NCBI RefSeq assembly: GCF_018219815.1
Contig: NZ_JADMKU010000005.1
Location: 1-64,000, forward strand
Length of the DNA stretch: 64,000 bases
From: Thalassovita aquimarina
GTDB lineage: Bacteria > Pseudomonadota > Alphaproteobacteria > Rhodobacterales > Rhodobacteraceae
Direction: 5' to 3'
A program made the translations under genes and the position numbers. Every line of letters begins with the position of its first letter. The stretch's first letter is position 1. The notes beneath the pieces are model-generated. The model was not told the DNA's origin, did no database searches, and saw nothing but the letters and a program-made list of their open reading frames with translations. This document shows positions 1 through 7,995 of this stretch, one piece after another.

Positions 1-32
1 TCCACCACGAGGATATGGGGTAGTTCGGTCAT
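1..32 (-). CDS. Response regulator, N-terminal fragment (runs off the window)
   Basis: Only the first ten codons plus two bases are inside the window, reading MTELPHILVV followed by GA. A short polar start leading into HILVV plus an acidic residue is the usual first beta strand and acidic pocket of a CheY-like receiver domain, so a response regulator (often OmpR class) is likely. A GAGG ribosome-binding site lies about 7 bases upstream of the ATG at 32. An in-frame ATG two codons earlier sits too close to that site. With so few residues, other Rossmann-like starts cannot be excluded. Confidence 0.5.
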   Translation of the reverse strand, partial: MTELPHILVV

Positions 33-302
33 GCGCATCCTCATAGTCCAGCCGTCTTCGGATTTCCCAAGATTTTTTGTCGCGAAATGTATCAAGCGCC
101 AAGTTGGCGACAGACGATTACACAGTTGCGAAAACACGCCATGGCGCGTCGTCGCCACATGCTTACATGTATGGCATCGAAACCGAAGAGCGAGGTCAGG
201 CACGATCAAAGAAGATTTTTTGCCGGTCGCCCTGAATTCAGTAACCGCCCTTGACGAAGCCGATCACTGGGGGAGTTCAACTTCCCGCCGCCCTCGGACA
301 GT
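33..302. other. Intergenic region without a recognised gene
   Basis: This 270-base stretch separates two minus-strand genes. It is less GC-rich than its surroundings and probably holds the promoter of the response regulator. Open frames crossing it show no recognisable protein and have poor codon use. I see no clear terminator or RNA gene. Confidence 0.4.
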
Positions 303-950
303 TTACACCGCCTGTACGGAAACACACCAGTCTGCGATTGCCAAACAGGTCGTTGCGAGGTGGTCCTCGATGCCGAGGCCGGTGACCTTCTTGCGCGGCT
401 TCAGATCGTGATCGCCATCTTCCAGCCAACATAGCTGCACCTGAGGCGACAGTTCGTAACCTTCGACCTCTTCGAGCTTGCCGAACCGGTCCCGGGTGCC
501 CTGACAAATAAGGGTGCGGCAGGACATTTCGGCCAGATGCTGCCCGCGCATGGTGTCCGGCTTGTTCGGCGCGTGGAAGGGGAAGCCGAGGCAGACGAGG
601 CCTGCAATCCGCCCCTGCTTGCAGAGGTCATCGGCGATCATACTGGCGATCCTGCCCCCCATGCTCTTCCCCCCGATGATCAGCGGGCCGTCGCAGGTGA
701 GCGCGTCAATAGCCGCGAGGTATTCGGGCACGATCCTTTCGGCCTTCGGCTGCGGCTGTTTGGGTCCGCCCGTGCGGCGACCGGCCATGTAGGCGAATTC
801 GAACCGTGCGACCCGTAGGCCATGGGCAGCGAGACCTTCGGCGACCGTCGTCATCCAAGGGGTATCCATCGGCGCACCGGCGCCATGGGCCAGGAGCACG
901 GTCGTACGCCCCGGTTCATCACCGTTCAGGAGGAAATCCGGTCCGGCCAT
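303..950 (-). CDS. Alpha/beta-hydrolase family protein (dienelactone hydrolase/KANL3-Tex30-like)
   Basis: A 215-residue protein with the alpha/beta-hydrolase layout: an oxyanion strand (VLLAHGAGA, about 19-27), a nucleophile elbow GKSMGG with Ser96, an acidic residue in the QGTRDRFG strand and a late His in DGDHD. These match the small KANL3/Tex30-like hydrolases, whose substrates are mostly unknown; cytosolic. I chose the ATG at 950 because GGAG lies 8 bases upstream and the fold begins directly after it. A longer frame to 1046 would translate the terminator-like hairpin. It follows the complex I subunit gene on the same strand, with a hairpin between them. Confidence 0.8.
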   Translation of the reverse strand: MAGPDFLLNGDEPGRTTVLLAHGAGAPMDTPWMTTVAEGLAAHGLRVARFEFAYMAGRRTGGPKQPQPKAERIVPEYLAAIDALTCDGPLIIGGKSMGGRIASMIADDLCKQGRIAGLVCLGFPFHAPNKPDTMRGQHLAEMSCRTLICQGTRDRFGKLEEVEGYELSPQVQLCWLEDGDHDLKPRKKVTGLGIEDHLATTCLAIADWCVSVQAV

Positions 951-974
951 CACGCTTGCTCCAGATAGAGGAAA

Positions 975-997
975 GGCGCCCATCGGGCGCCCTGTTT
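975..997 (-). terminator. Hairpin between complex I subunit gene and hydrolase gene
   Basis: GGCGCCC (975-981), a three-base loop, and its exact complement GGGCGCC (985-991). On the minus strand the hairpin is followed by TTTCC rather than a long T run, so it is a weak or partial terminator that may reduce readthrough into the hydrolase gene. Confidence 0.45.
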
Positions 998-1065
998 GTA
1001 GAAAATCACGTTGTTCCGCCGGACCTTGAGCACGTTTCCGCGCCAACTTGATCGCGATTTGCTAC

Positions 1066-1377
1066 TCAGTGGGTCCACACACCCCGGCGGTTGGTTGCGA
1101 AGTTTTCGCCATAGCCGCCCGCGCGCACATTCGGTTTGCGCTTGTGGGGTTCGATCACGACCGCGTCCAGCCCATGTTCGCGGGCGTATTCCAGCGCCGC
1201 ATCCTTGCTGTCGAATTTCAGCCTGACCTGAGTTTGGGTATCTGCGCTGGACGTCCAGCCCATCAGCGGGTCGATGTCCCGCGCTTCGGCCGGTTCGTAA
1301 TCCAGAACCCATTGACGGGTCTTGGCCATGCCCGATTGCATGGCGTTGCGGGCGGGTTGGTAAATACGTGCGCGCAT
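1066..1377 (-). CDS. ETC complex I accessory subunit (NDUFS4/ETC_C1 family)
   Basis: A 103-residue protein matching the bacterial NDUFS4 (18-kDa) family typical of alphaproteobacteria: [16 protein letters not shown] start, the core [11 protein letters not shown]...[16 protein letters not shown], and [16 protein letters not shown]. The family associates with the peripheral arm of NADH:ubiquinone oxidoreductase on the cytoplasmic face of the inner membrane. The ATG at 1377 has a GAGGAG site just upstream. It is not near a nuo operon here, which is usual for this subunit in Rhodobacteraceae. Confidence 0.92.
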   Translation of the reverse strand: MRARIYQPARNAMQSGMAKTRQWVLDYEPAEARDIDPLMGWTSSADTQTQVRLKFDSKDAALEYAREHGLDAVVIEPHKRKPNVRAGGYGENFATNRRGVWTH

Positions 1378-1808
1378 CCGCGACTCCTCTGCTTTGCCGT
1401 CTTATCCTGAATACGACGCATTTTTGCAAGAGCGGGAACCAAAGCAGGGCCGGGAAAAACCGCACCTCGCGTGCCTGGTTGCATCTTCAGAGGGAGCAAA
1501 GAAAACAGCGTTGGCTGCCAGAAGAACCACGGGGAGTGAGGGGTAGGTATGTCGCGGTCCAGCCGGCAGCCAAGCATGCCTCTTATTTTCAAATGATACA
1601 GCTCAAAGACACCTTTTGGCAATACCGCGCAACATTGTTTCAATTGCCGCCGCCACCCGGCAACTTTCCCAAGGCCGTCAATATATACGTCCTTGACATC
1701 TCCTCCCCGCGGACAGGTTGGGAACCGGCAATTCTGCCGGATCAGGCGAAATGGGGTTGAAAGAGAACAAAAAGCGATCAAATTGGTCTGCAACCACCGG
1801 AGAGTCCC
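1378..1808. other. Divergent intergenic region upstream of uvrB
   Basis: 431 bases between the minus-strand complex I subunit gene and uvrB. It must hold both promoters. A 9-bp inverted repeat, TTGGCTGCC (1511-1519) and GGCAGCCAA (1565-1573), encloses 45 bases. A possible LexA box lies near uvrB and is listed separately. I find no convincing open reading frame; frames crossing it have unusual composition. Confidence 0.5.
1765..1779. promoter_or_regulatory. Possible LexA (SOS) box upstream of uvrB
   Basis: GAAC-N7-GATC, one base away from the alphaproteobacterial LexA consensus GAAC-N7-GAAC (equivalently GTTC-N7-GTTC). It ends 29 bases before the uvrB ATG, where repression would make sense. 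It is a 7/8 match only, so it could be chance. Confidence 0.35.
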
Positions 1809-4007
1809 ATGCCCTATGCCCATTCCGACAAAACGGCACCGATGATGCACGCCCCCGCCCCGGACGTGAAAAACCGCGACAAGCTGGAAGGCGGCAAGCG
1901 CTTCGTGATGAAGACGGATTTCGACCCGGCCGGCGACCAGCCCACCGCGATCGCCGAACTGTCCGAGGGCGTCGTGAACGGCGAACACGATCAGGTGCTG
2001 CTGGGCGCCACCGGCACCGGCAAGACCTTCACCATGGCCAAGGTGATCGAGCAAACGCAGCGGCCCGCCATCATCCTGGCCCCGAACAAGACGCTGGCGG
2101 CCCAGCTCTACGGCGAATTCAAGGGCTTCTTCCCCGACAACGCGGTGGAATATTTCGTGTCCTACTACGACTACTACCAGCCCGAGGCCTATGTCGCGCG
2201 TTCGGACACCTATATCGAGAAGGAAAGCCAGATCAACGAACAGATCGACCGGATGCGCCACTCGGCCACCCGGGCGCTCTTGGAACGCGACGACGTGATC
2301 ATCGTCGCCTCGGTCAGCTGCATCTACGGTATCGGGTCGGTGGAAACCTACGGCGCGATGACTCAGGACCTGATCGCGGGCAACGAATATGACCAACGCC
2401 AGATCATCGCCGATCTGGTCGCCCAGCAATACCGCCGCAATGACGCAGCGTTCCAGCGCGGATCGTTCCGGGTGCGCGGCGACGTGTTGGAAATCTGGCC
2501 CGCCCACCTTGAGGACCGGGCCTGGAAACTCAGCTTCTTCGGCGAAGAGCTGGAAGCGATCACCGAATTCGATCCTTTGACGGGGGAAAAGACCGACACG
2601 TTCGACCGCATCCGGGTCTACGCCAATTCGCACTACGTGACGCCGAAACCGACGATGCAACAGGCCATCCAGGGCATCAAGAAGGAACTGCGCCAGCGGC
2701 TCGATCAGCTGGTCGGCGAAGGCAAGCTGCTGGAAGCGCAGCGGCTGGAACAGCGCACCAATTTCGATCTGGAAATGCTGGAGGCGACCGGCGTCTGCAA
2801 CGGGATCGAGAATTATTCGCGCTACCTGACGGGCCGCGCCCCGGGCGAACCGCCGCCCACCCTGTTCGAATTCATCCCCGACCACGCCATCGTCTTCGCC
2901 GATGAATCCCATGTCAGCGTGCCGCAGATCGGCGGCATGTATAAAGGCGACTTCCGGCGCAAGATGACGCTGGCCGAACACGGATTCCGGCTGCCGTCCT
3001 GCATGGATAACCGCCCGCTGAAGTTCGAGGAATGGGACGCGATGCGGCCGCAATCGGTCTTCGTCTCGGCCACCCCCGCCGCGTGGGAACTGGAACAGAC
3101 CGGCGGCGTGTTCACCGAACAGGTGATCCGCCCGACCGGCCTGTTGGACCCCGAGGTGGAAATCCGCCCCGTCGAAATGCAGGTGGACGATCTGCTGGAC
3201 GAGGTGCGCAAGGTTTCCGCCAACGGGTTCCGCACGCTGGTCACCACGCTGACCAAGCGGATGGCCGAGGACCTGACCGAATACATGCACGAACAGGGCA
3301 TCCGCGTGCGCTACATGCACAGCGACATCGACACGATCGAGCGGATCGAGATCCTGCGCGACCTGCGTCTGGGGGCCTTCGACGTGCTGATCGGCATCAA
3401 CCTGCTGCGCGAGGGTCTCGACATTCCCGAATGCGGGCTGGTGGCCATTCTGGACGCCGACAAGGAAGGCTTCCTGCGTTCGGAAACCTCGCTGATCCAG
3501 ACCATCGGCCGCGCCGCGCGGAATGCCGAGGGCCGGGTCATCATGTATGCCGACCGGATCACCGGGTCGATGGAACGGGCGCTGGCGGAAACCGAACGGC
3601 GCCGGGTGAAACAGATCGCTTATAACGAGGAACACGGCATCACCCCCGCGACGGTGAAGAAGAATGTCGAGGATATCCTCGCCGGGCTCTACAAGGGCGA
3701 TACCGATCAGAGCCGCGTCACCGCCAAGGTCGACAAGCCGCTGCACGGCGCCAACCTGGAGGCGCATCTGGACGGGCTGCGCACCGAGATGCGCAAGGCC
3801 GCCGAAAACCTGGAATTCGAGGAAGCCGCAAGGCTGCGCGACGAGATCAAGCGGCTGGAAGCGGTCGACTTGGCGGTGTCCGACGACCCGCTGGCGCGGC
3901 AATCGGTCATCGAGGACGCGGTGGAAGCCGCCGGCGCCGCGCGTGGGCGCTCAACGGCGGGACGGCCGGGGCAAAGGGGTGGTGTGAAGAAGCGCTCCAA
4001 GCGTTAG
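1809..4007 (+). CDS. uvrB: Excinuclease ABC subunit UvrB
   Basis: A 732-residue UvrB, the damage-verifying helicase-like subunit of nucleotide excision repair that works with UvrA and recruits UvrC. Visible features: Walker A GATGTGKT at about 66-73, the aromatic beta-hairpin region [11 protein letters not shown] at about 117-127, helicase motif II DESHV, the IGRAARN motif VI region, and a C-terminal UVR domain ([13 protein letters not shown]) that contacts UvrC. It is somewhat longer than the usual ~670 residues because about 33 residues precede the conserved [12 protein letters not shown]. The start at 1809 has a GGAGAG site 4 bases upstream; the Met at residue 34 is the alternative. Its last 4 bases overlap the end of the convergent next gene. 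Confidence 0.98.
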   Translation: MPYAHSDKTAPMMHAPAPDVKNRDKLEGGKRFVMKTDFDPAGDQPTAIAELSEGVVNGEHDQVLLGATGTGKTFTMAKVIEQTQRPAIILAPNKTLAAQLYGEFKGFFPDNAVEYFVSYYDYYQPEAYVARSDTYIEKESQINEQIDRMRHSATRALLERDDVIIVASVSCIYGIGSVETYGAMTQDLIAGNEYDQRQIIADLVAQQYRRNDAAFQRGSFRVRGDVLEIWPAHLEDRAWKLSFFGEELEAITEFDPLTGEKTDTFDRIRVYANSHYVTPKPTMQQAIQGIKKELRQRLDQLVGEGKLLEAQRLEQRTNFDLEMLEATGVCNGIENYSRYLTGRAPGEPPPTLFEFIPDHAIVFADESHVSVPQIGGMYKGDFRRKMTLAEHGFRLPSCMDNRPLKFEEWDAMRPQSVFVSATPAAWELEQTGGVFTEQVIRPTGLLDPEVEIRPVEMQVDDLLDEVRKVSANGFRTLVTTLTKRMAEDLTEYMHEQGIRVRYMHSDIDTIERIEILRDLRLGAFDVLIGINLLREGLDIPECGLVAILDADKEGFLRSETSLIQTIGRAARNAEGRVIMYADRITGSMERALAETERRRVKQIAYNEEHGITPATVKKNVEDILAGLYKGDTDQSRVTAKVDKPLHGANLEAHLDGLRTEMRKAAENLEFEEAARLRDEIKRLEAVDLAVSDDPLARQSVIEDAVEAAGAARGRSTAGRPGQRGGVKKRSKR

Positions 4008-4555
4008 ATTTCAATACGGCCCTGTTCCCCGGGACGAAATGCATCAGCCTTATTCCTCCAAACGAAATCAATCCAGGCGTTCGCATTCAGCACCCTTGCC
4101 GACCGAACTATGATTTCGACCGCATCCTCCGCGGAAACGCCTTGATACGAAAAGCCCAAATCTGGGAGATATTTATATCCCTCGTCAGTCTTTTGACCCT
4201 GCACCACATTTGCCCCAGAGGTTCCACGCAACATCTGGACGTCGCCATACTCCGAAAAAAGAGTTTCCAGTGCCAGACGCACCATTGCGTCCCAAGTTGC
4301 TTTATCTGGCGACTTGCCCCGGAAAGAACCTGCCATCAATTTTGCATGTCTTAGTGGAGGGATAGAACCAGCTCCGAAGACTTCGACTTTTCTGCCATTC
4401 TTTTCAGACATCGATGGAACAGCTTCTTCGGCAGCATTAATACTCTCCAACATATCAAGCACCTTGGTGAACGCTGTTGTTGCTGTATCCACAAGTGGCT
4501 CAGCGTAGCGCTGAAGTCGTAAAAAATCGTGTTCTGTTATTTCAATAGTTGGCAT
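4004..4555 (-). CDS. Hypothetical protein, AT-richer orphan gene
   Basis: A 183-residue soluble protein I do not recognise. It has no signal peptide or membrane segment. It starts with an acidic/aromatic stretch ([20 protein letters not shown]), has a charged middle containing [19 protein letters not shown], and a C-terminal part with several aromatics ([13 protein letters not shown]). The ATG at 4555 has AAGGGAA just upstream. Codon use and GC are clearly lower than in uvrB and later genes, and the 5' flank is AT-rich, so horizontal acquisition is likely. Such genes often belong to defence or phage-derived islands, but nothing nearby supports that here. Confidence 0.7.
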   Translation of the reverse strand: MPTIEITEHDFLRLQRYAEPLVDTATTAFTKVLDMLESINAAEEAVPSMSEKNGRKVEVFGAGSIPPLRHAKLMAGSFRGKSPDKATWDAMVRLALETLFSEYGDVQMLRGTSGANVVQGQKTDEGYKYLPDLGFSYQGVSAEDAVEIIVRSARVLNANAWIDFVWRNKADAFRPGEQGRIEI

Positions 4556-5159
4556 TTCCCTTGCTCCATAATTTCATATTTATGGTTATAAATTATCAAT
4601 AATGGAGTCAATATGAATTTATGGAAATGTTTTTGCTAAGCCGTAGAGTGAGCTTTCCACCCACCATCCCTTCCTACACCCTACTCCAATCGTTGGGCTG
4701 TAAATCCACCCGACCTCTCAACTAGAATCCCTCACGCACCGTTCACGCACCTCCCCCAATCCCAAGCCGCGCCATCGCCGGGCGGCGATGCGGCGATCCG
4801 GTACTTGCGATATGGCAGTTTATCCCTACGTCCCGCAGACCCTCCAAACGATGCGCCAACCTCACCCAATCGCCGTGCCGTCTCGCCGCAGGAGAGCCGA
4901 TCTATGCGCAGCGCACCTACGGTGCGACGGGCGGCCCGGCGATGGCGCAGCGCAAGAGACGGCGACGGGTTCCACATCAATGCCCGCGCGAGGTGAGCGT
5001 GCCGGCCCAATGCCCCGCCTGCCTGCCGGATCACGAAACACGCACTCCCCTTGCCCGACTCACCCGATCGGGGGCAGACTGGCGCATCACTCGACAAAGG
5101 CGCGCTGGTCGCGCCGCCCAAGGCCCGCGGCCGGGGCGCCCCCTGAACCGGAGGACGCC
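4556..5159. other. 604-base stretch without a supported gene
   Basis: The first ~160 bases are AT-rich like the orphan gene. The rest is GC-rich, with long open frames on both strands that look random (proline/arginine-rich). One minus-strand frame has a faintly protein-like segment (about 4745-4950), but I cannot assign it. The stretch may be decayed DNA at the edge of an insertion. A candidate promoter for the deacylase gene lies at 5051-5080. Confidence 0.45.
5051..5080 (+). promoter_or_regulatory. Candidate GANTC-containing promoter for the YbaK-like gene
   Basis: TTGCCC (-35, 5051-5056), an 18-base spacer, then CAGACT (-10, 5075-5080). The spacer begins with GACTC, a CcrM-type GANTC site. 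Seventeen consecutive bases (5050-5066) are identical to 24316-24332 in front of the acylphosphatase gene. A GANTC between -35 and -10 is the arrangement known for GcrA-dependent promoters in Caulobacter. Confidence 0.45.
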
Positions 5160-5627
5160 ATGTCACTTTCTGCCCGTCTCGAACATCATCTGCAGGCCAG
5201 CGGCCTGCCCTTCGAAATACTGACCCACCGCTACGCCGCCACCGCGCTGGAAAACGCCTTAATGGCCCATGTGCCCGGCGATCACCTGGCCAAATCGGTG
5301 CTGATCCACAAGGAGGACGGTCCGATGCTGGCGGTGCTGCCGGCCAATCATCAGCTCGACCTGTCGCGGCTGCAGTCGATGATCCACCACCCCATCGGCC
5401 TGGCCCCGGAAAGCGAACTGGAAGACCTGTTCGACGATTGCAGCCCCGGCGCCGCACCGCCGGTTGGCGCGGCTTACGACCTGGACACCATCGTCGACAA
5501 CAGCCTGTCGGGGCTCGACAAGGTCTGGTTCGAAGCCGGCGATCACCGAACCCTGATCGAAATGAAAGGCCGCGATTTCGACAAGCTGATGCAGGATGCA
5601 GAACACGGTTCGATCTGCGTGCACTAG
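5160..5627 (+). CDS. YbaK/ProX-type aminoacyl-tRNA deacylase domain protein
   Basis: A 155-residue single-domain protein of the YbaK/INS/ProX superfamily, whose members hydrolyse mischarged aminoacyl-tRNAs (for example Cys- or Ala-tRNA(Pro)) in the cytosol. The family-typical segment DHLAKSVLIHKEDG around Lys43 is present, followed by LAVLPANHQLDL and a C-terminal IEMKGRDFDKLM. Which tRNA it edits cannot be read from the sequence. The ATG at 5160 follows GGAGG by 4-5 bases. Upstream is a candidate promoter shared in part with the acylphosphatase gene. Confidence 0.85.
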   Translation: MSLSARLEHHLQASGLPFEILTHRYAATALENALMAHVPGDHLAKSVLIHKEDGPMLAVLPANHQLDLSRLQSMIHHPIGLAPESELEDLFDDCSPGAAPPVGAAYDLDTIVDNSLSGLDKVWFEAGDHRTLIEMKGRDFDKLMQDAEHGSICVH

Positions 5628-5726
5628 CACGCCGCGACCGGTCTGTCGGGGACGGCGGGCCGCCGGGCCCGAGGCGGCGCAGTGCCCCCGCTCGACAGCG
5701 GCGGCGTCGCCCGCTACCCTTTATCC

Positions 5727-5939
5727 ATGTCCCGCCTGCTGATCCTGCTTGGCCTCGTCCTGATCCTGCTCGGCCTGTTCTGGGGGCCGCTGACGCGGCT
5801 TGGCCTTGGGCGGCTGCCGGGCGACATCGTGATCGAGCGGGAAAACTTCCGGCTCTGTATACCGGTCACCAGCGCGGTACTGGTGTCGGTCGCGCTGTCC
5901 CTCCTGCTGGGCCTGATCCGCCTGTTCCTGGGCCGTTGA
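5727..5939 (+). CDS. DUF2905 small membrane protein
   Basis: A 70-residue protein with two hydrophobic segments (about 4-22 and 45-66) separated by the conserved GRLPGDIVIERENFRLCIP loop that defines the DUF2905 family. It is predicted to sit in the inner membrane with both ends on the same side. No biochemical role is known to me. It is followed after 2 bases by a DUF3175 gene, so the two are probably co-transcribed and perhaps translationally coupled. Confidence 0.88.
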   Translation: MSRLLILLGLVLILLGLFWGPLTRLGLGRLPGDIVIERENFRLCIPVTSAVLVSVALSLLLGLIRLFLGR

Positions 5940-5941
5940 CC

Positions 5942-6229
5942 ATGGTCGGAGACGCGCGGAAATGGTCGCGGAAGGTCACCGAAACCAGCCATGCGCTAGA
6001 CCTCGAAAAAGGTGTCTTCACCTGGGACGATCCGAAACGCATCGCGGCGTCGCTGAAACGCGCGGCCGAGGAAAGCCCCCGGCGCAAGGGCACGGTGCTG
6101 CAATCGGCGATGTCCATACTGAACTTCTACATCAACCGGGCCGGCCGCGATCTCGACCCGGAACGCAGAAAGATCCTGGAACAGGCCAAGACGGAGCTGC
6201 GCGCGTTGTGCCGGGAGCGTCCGGACTAG
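5942..6229 (+). CDS. DUF3175 family protein
   Basis: A 95-residue basic soluble protein matching DUF3175: KWSRKVTETSHALDLE near the start, then FTWDDPKRIAASLKRAAE, SPRRKGTVLQSAMSILNFYI and ENRAG-like RAGRDLDPERR. Known homologues are uncharacterised; the basic character leaves nucleic acid binding possible but unproven. The ATG lies 2 bases after the DUF2905 stop. It ends with TAG and converges on the small lipoprotein and rhodanese genes. Confidence 0.85.
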   Translation: MVGDARKWSRKVTETSHALDLEKGVFTWDDPKRIAASLKRAAEESPRRKGTVLQSAMSILNFYINRAGRDLDPERRKILEQAKTELRALCRERPD

Positions 6230-6250
6230 CCTTGTGCGCAGCGCCCGGTT

Positions 6251-6322
6251 TCACACGAAGGGCACCAGCGGCACACCGCAGCCGGCCAGCACAAGAAACC
6301 CACCCAACAAGATCAGCCGCAT
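6251..6322 (-). CDS. Tiny lipoprotein (23 codons, mature peptide about 9 residues)
   Basis: ATG at 6322 and TGA at 6251-6253 encode 23 residues: a short positively charged start (MRL), a hydrophobic core (ILLGGFLVL), a lipobox LAGC, then GVPLVPFV and stop. If processed by signal peptidase II, the mature lipoprotein would be Cys plus eight residues. Its ATG lies 3 bases after the TAA of the rhodanese gene, and GGGGAATAA serves as a ribosome-binding site. From memory, similar peptides with a GCGVP(L)xPF tail occur in other Rhodobacteraceae genomes, but I could not search. Confidence 0.72.
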   Translation of the reverse strand: MRLILLGGFLVLAGCGVPLVPFV

Positions 6323-6325
6323 CCG

Positions 6326-6910
6326 TTATTCCCCGGTCACGCTCAGCCCCAACAGGCGCCAGGCCTGTATGCCGCCGCGATAATAGGAGATATGATCGGC
6401 TGGGAAGCCCGCTTCGATCATGTTGCGGATCGCGGTGGGCGACTGGCCGCACCAGTTGCCATTACAGAACAGGGCCACCCGTTTCGGGGCTTCGCAGACA
6501 TAACCGTCGAAATCCACTTCGCAGCCCAGATCGCCGAGGCGGTCGATCACCTGCGTATAGGGCACGTTGATCGCGCCCGGAATCGACCCTCCGGCGAACC
6601 ATTCCGGTGTGCGGCTGTCCATCACCACGACCTCGGGGTCCTGCAGCATTTCCATCAGTTCCAGTTCGCCGATGGTGGTGACGCCTGGGGCGGGCGTCAT
6701 CGGCTGAATGCAGAACGGCGGACACGGGCGCGAGGTGCGCGCCCAGTCGCCGGTCAGCTGGTTGGCATTGTCCGGAATGCGGCGGATCTCGGCCTCGCCC
6801 CCCGGCACGGGCACCGTGACCGACGGGACCTCCTTGCCGATATTCACCGGACGATCTTCCGCCCAGGCCATGACCGGCAGCAACAACAGTACGCTCAACA
6901 GTTTCGTCAT
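6326..6910 (-). CDS. Exported rhodanese-like domain protein
   Basis: A 194-residue protein with a Sec signal peptide (MTKLLSVLLLLPVMAWA, cleavage near AWA-ED), so periplasmic. The C-terminal ~110 residues form a rhodanese fold: VVVMDSRTPEWFAGGSIPGAINVPY, then the active-site loop FCNGNWCGQSPTA, then GFPADHISYYRGGIQAW. The first Cys of the loop is at the catalytic position. The second Cys four residues later is not standard and could allow disulfide chemistry. The ATG at 6910 has a strong AAGGAGG site. It heads a two-gene unit with the tiny lipoprotein. Confidence 0.88.
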   Translation of the reverse strand: MTKLLSVLLLLPVMAWAEDRPVNIGKEVPSVTVPVPGGEAEIRRIPDNANQLTGDWARTSRPCPPFCIQPMTPAPGVTTIGELELMEMLQDPEVVVMDSRTPEWFAGGSIPGAINVPYTQVIDRLGDLGCEVDFDGYVCEAPKRVALFCNGNWCGQSPTAIRNMIEAGFPADHISYYRGGIQAWRLLGLSVTGE

Positions 6911-7049
6911 CCCATCCTCCTTGTCCCCTGCGGCAGGGGCGCAATTGAAATCATCGCCGCGCTCGGGCATAATTTAATCAGAAGGTAACATGTGCGGCGG
7001 TCAGGAAAAGGTGAAAACACCCCCCCGCCGAACGGATCGAGGCAGAGAA

Positions 7050-7361
7050 ATGAAACGCATCCTTTGGGCCGCATGTCTTGCGGCGATGTTCGCCCCGCTG
7101 GGCATCGACAGCGCGCAAGCCGGGCCGATCGACCGCGCCTGCATGGCGTCGCCACGGCAACAGAAAAGCTGGGCACTGTGCCGCTGCATCCAGCATGTGG
7201 CGAACCAGACGCTCAGCCGCTCGGATCAGCGCCGCGCCGCCAAGTTTTTCCGCGACCCGCACAAGGCGCAGGAAGTCCGCCAATCCGACAGCCGATCCAA
7301 TGAACGGTTCTGGCTGCGCTACAAGGAATTCGGCGCCACCGCCGCGGCCATCTGCAGCTGA
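7050..7361 (+). CDS. Small secreted Cys-containing protein, conserved hypothetical
   Basis: A 103-residue protein with an N-terminal signal peptide (cleavage near SAQA-GP). The mature part is basic and contains RACMASPRQQKSWALCRCIQHVAN with three closely spaced Cys, a fourth Cys next to the C-terminus, and a charged helix (DQRRAAKFFRDPHKAQEVRQS). It resembles a conserved Rhodobacteraceae periplasmic protein without known function. The ATG at 7050 was chosen because the signal peptide starts there. It is transcribed divergently from the rhodanese gene. Confidence 0.75.
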   Translation: MKRILWAACLAAMFAPLGIDSAQAGPIDRACMASPRQQKSWALCRCIQHVANQTLSRSDQRRAAKFFRDPHKAQEVRQSDSRSNERFWLRYKEFGATAAAICS

Positions 7362-7429
7362 CCCGTTTCACAGCTTGGTTGCCAGAACAATCCGGCTGCG
7401 CCATGATCGCGCGGAACGGGGGGAAAGTG

Positions 7430-7885
7430 ATGCGTAAGTTCCTGGTCATACTGGATGACAGCCGCGAATGCCTGAACGCGATGCGGTTCGCGGCGATGCG
7501 CGCGGCGAAGACCGGCGGCGGAGTGCAAATCCTGTCGGTGATCGCGCCCGAGGAATTCAATCACTGGATCGGCGTCGGCGACATCATGCGCGAAGAAGCG
7601 CGCGAACGGATCGAGGTCCACTACGAGGTCTTCGCTAAATGGATGCGCGACCGACAGGGCATCAACCCCGAATTGGTGATCCGGGAAGGTGAAGCGGTCA
7701 CCGAAATCCTGAGCCAGATCGCGGAGAATCCCGAAATCGGTGTGCTGGTTCTCGGCGCAGGCACCGACAAGAAGGGGCCGGGGCCGCTGGTCACCCAGCT
7801 GAGCCGCAGCGCGGGCACCTTGCCGGTGCCGATCACCATCGTGCCGGGCGACCTGTCCAAGGAACGGCTGGAGGCGATCACCTGA
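7430..7885 (+). CDS. Universal stress protein family (UspA-like)
   Basis: A 151-residue single Usp domain: MRKFLVILDDSRECLNAMRFAAMRA at the start (first strand and helix), a central ILSVIAPEEF strand, and a C-terminal VLVLGAGTDKKGPGPLV...QLSRSAGTLPVPITIVPG that approximates the G-2x-G-9x-G-S/T nucleotide-binding pattern. Such proteins bind ATP or AMP and act in stress and growth-arrest responses in the cytosol. The ATG at 7430 has GGGGGAAAG just upstream. It is a single-gene unit ahead of the nfu promoter. Confidence 0.9.
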   Translation: MRKFLVILDDSRECLNAMRFAAMRAAKTGGGVQILSVIAPEEFNHWIGVGDIMREEARERIEVHYEVFAKWMRDRQGINPELVIREGEAVTEILSQIAENPEIGVLVLGAGTDKKGPGPLVTQLSRSAGTLPVPITIVPGDLSKERLEAIT

Positions 7886-7938
7886 GGGGAAATACCCTCC
7901 GCGCCCGCCGCCAGATACATTTAGAATCATTCCAAACC

Positions 7939-7967
7939 TTGACACATGGCCATGCGAGGCGCATATC
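7939..7967 (+). promoter_or_regulatory. Sigma-70 type promoter of the nfu-tsaB-rimI cluster
   Basis: Perfect -35 TTGACA (7939-7944), a 17-base spacer, and -10 CATATC (7962-7967; TATCCT offset by two bases is an alternative). It lies 28 bases upstream of the nfu ATG. A GAATC site (GANTC) is present just upstream at about 7924. Confidence 0.6.
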
Positions 7968-7995
7968 CTGAGTTAATCAGAAAGGTGTTCCCGCG

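Noticed and set aside
1263-3902. Open frame of 879 codons antisense to uvrB
   Set aside because: It is a shadow of the GC-rich uvrB codons (His/Asp/Arg-rich, no known domain); uvrB on the other strand is unambiguous.
4732-5457. Minus-strand 241-codon frame in the gap before the YbaK-like gene
   Set aside because: Arg/Gly/Ser-rich, covers the start of a real gene, no ribosome site; only a short segment looks protein-like and could not be assigned.
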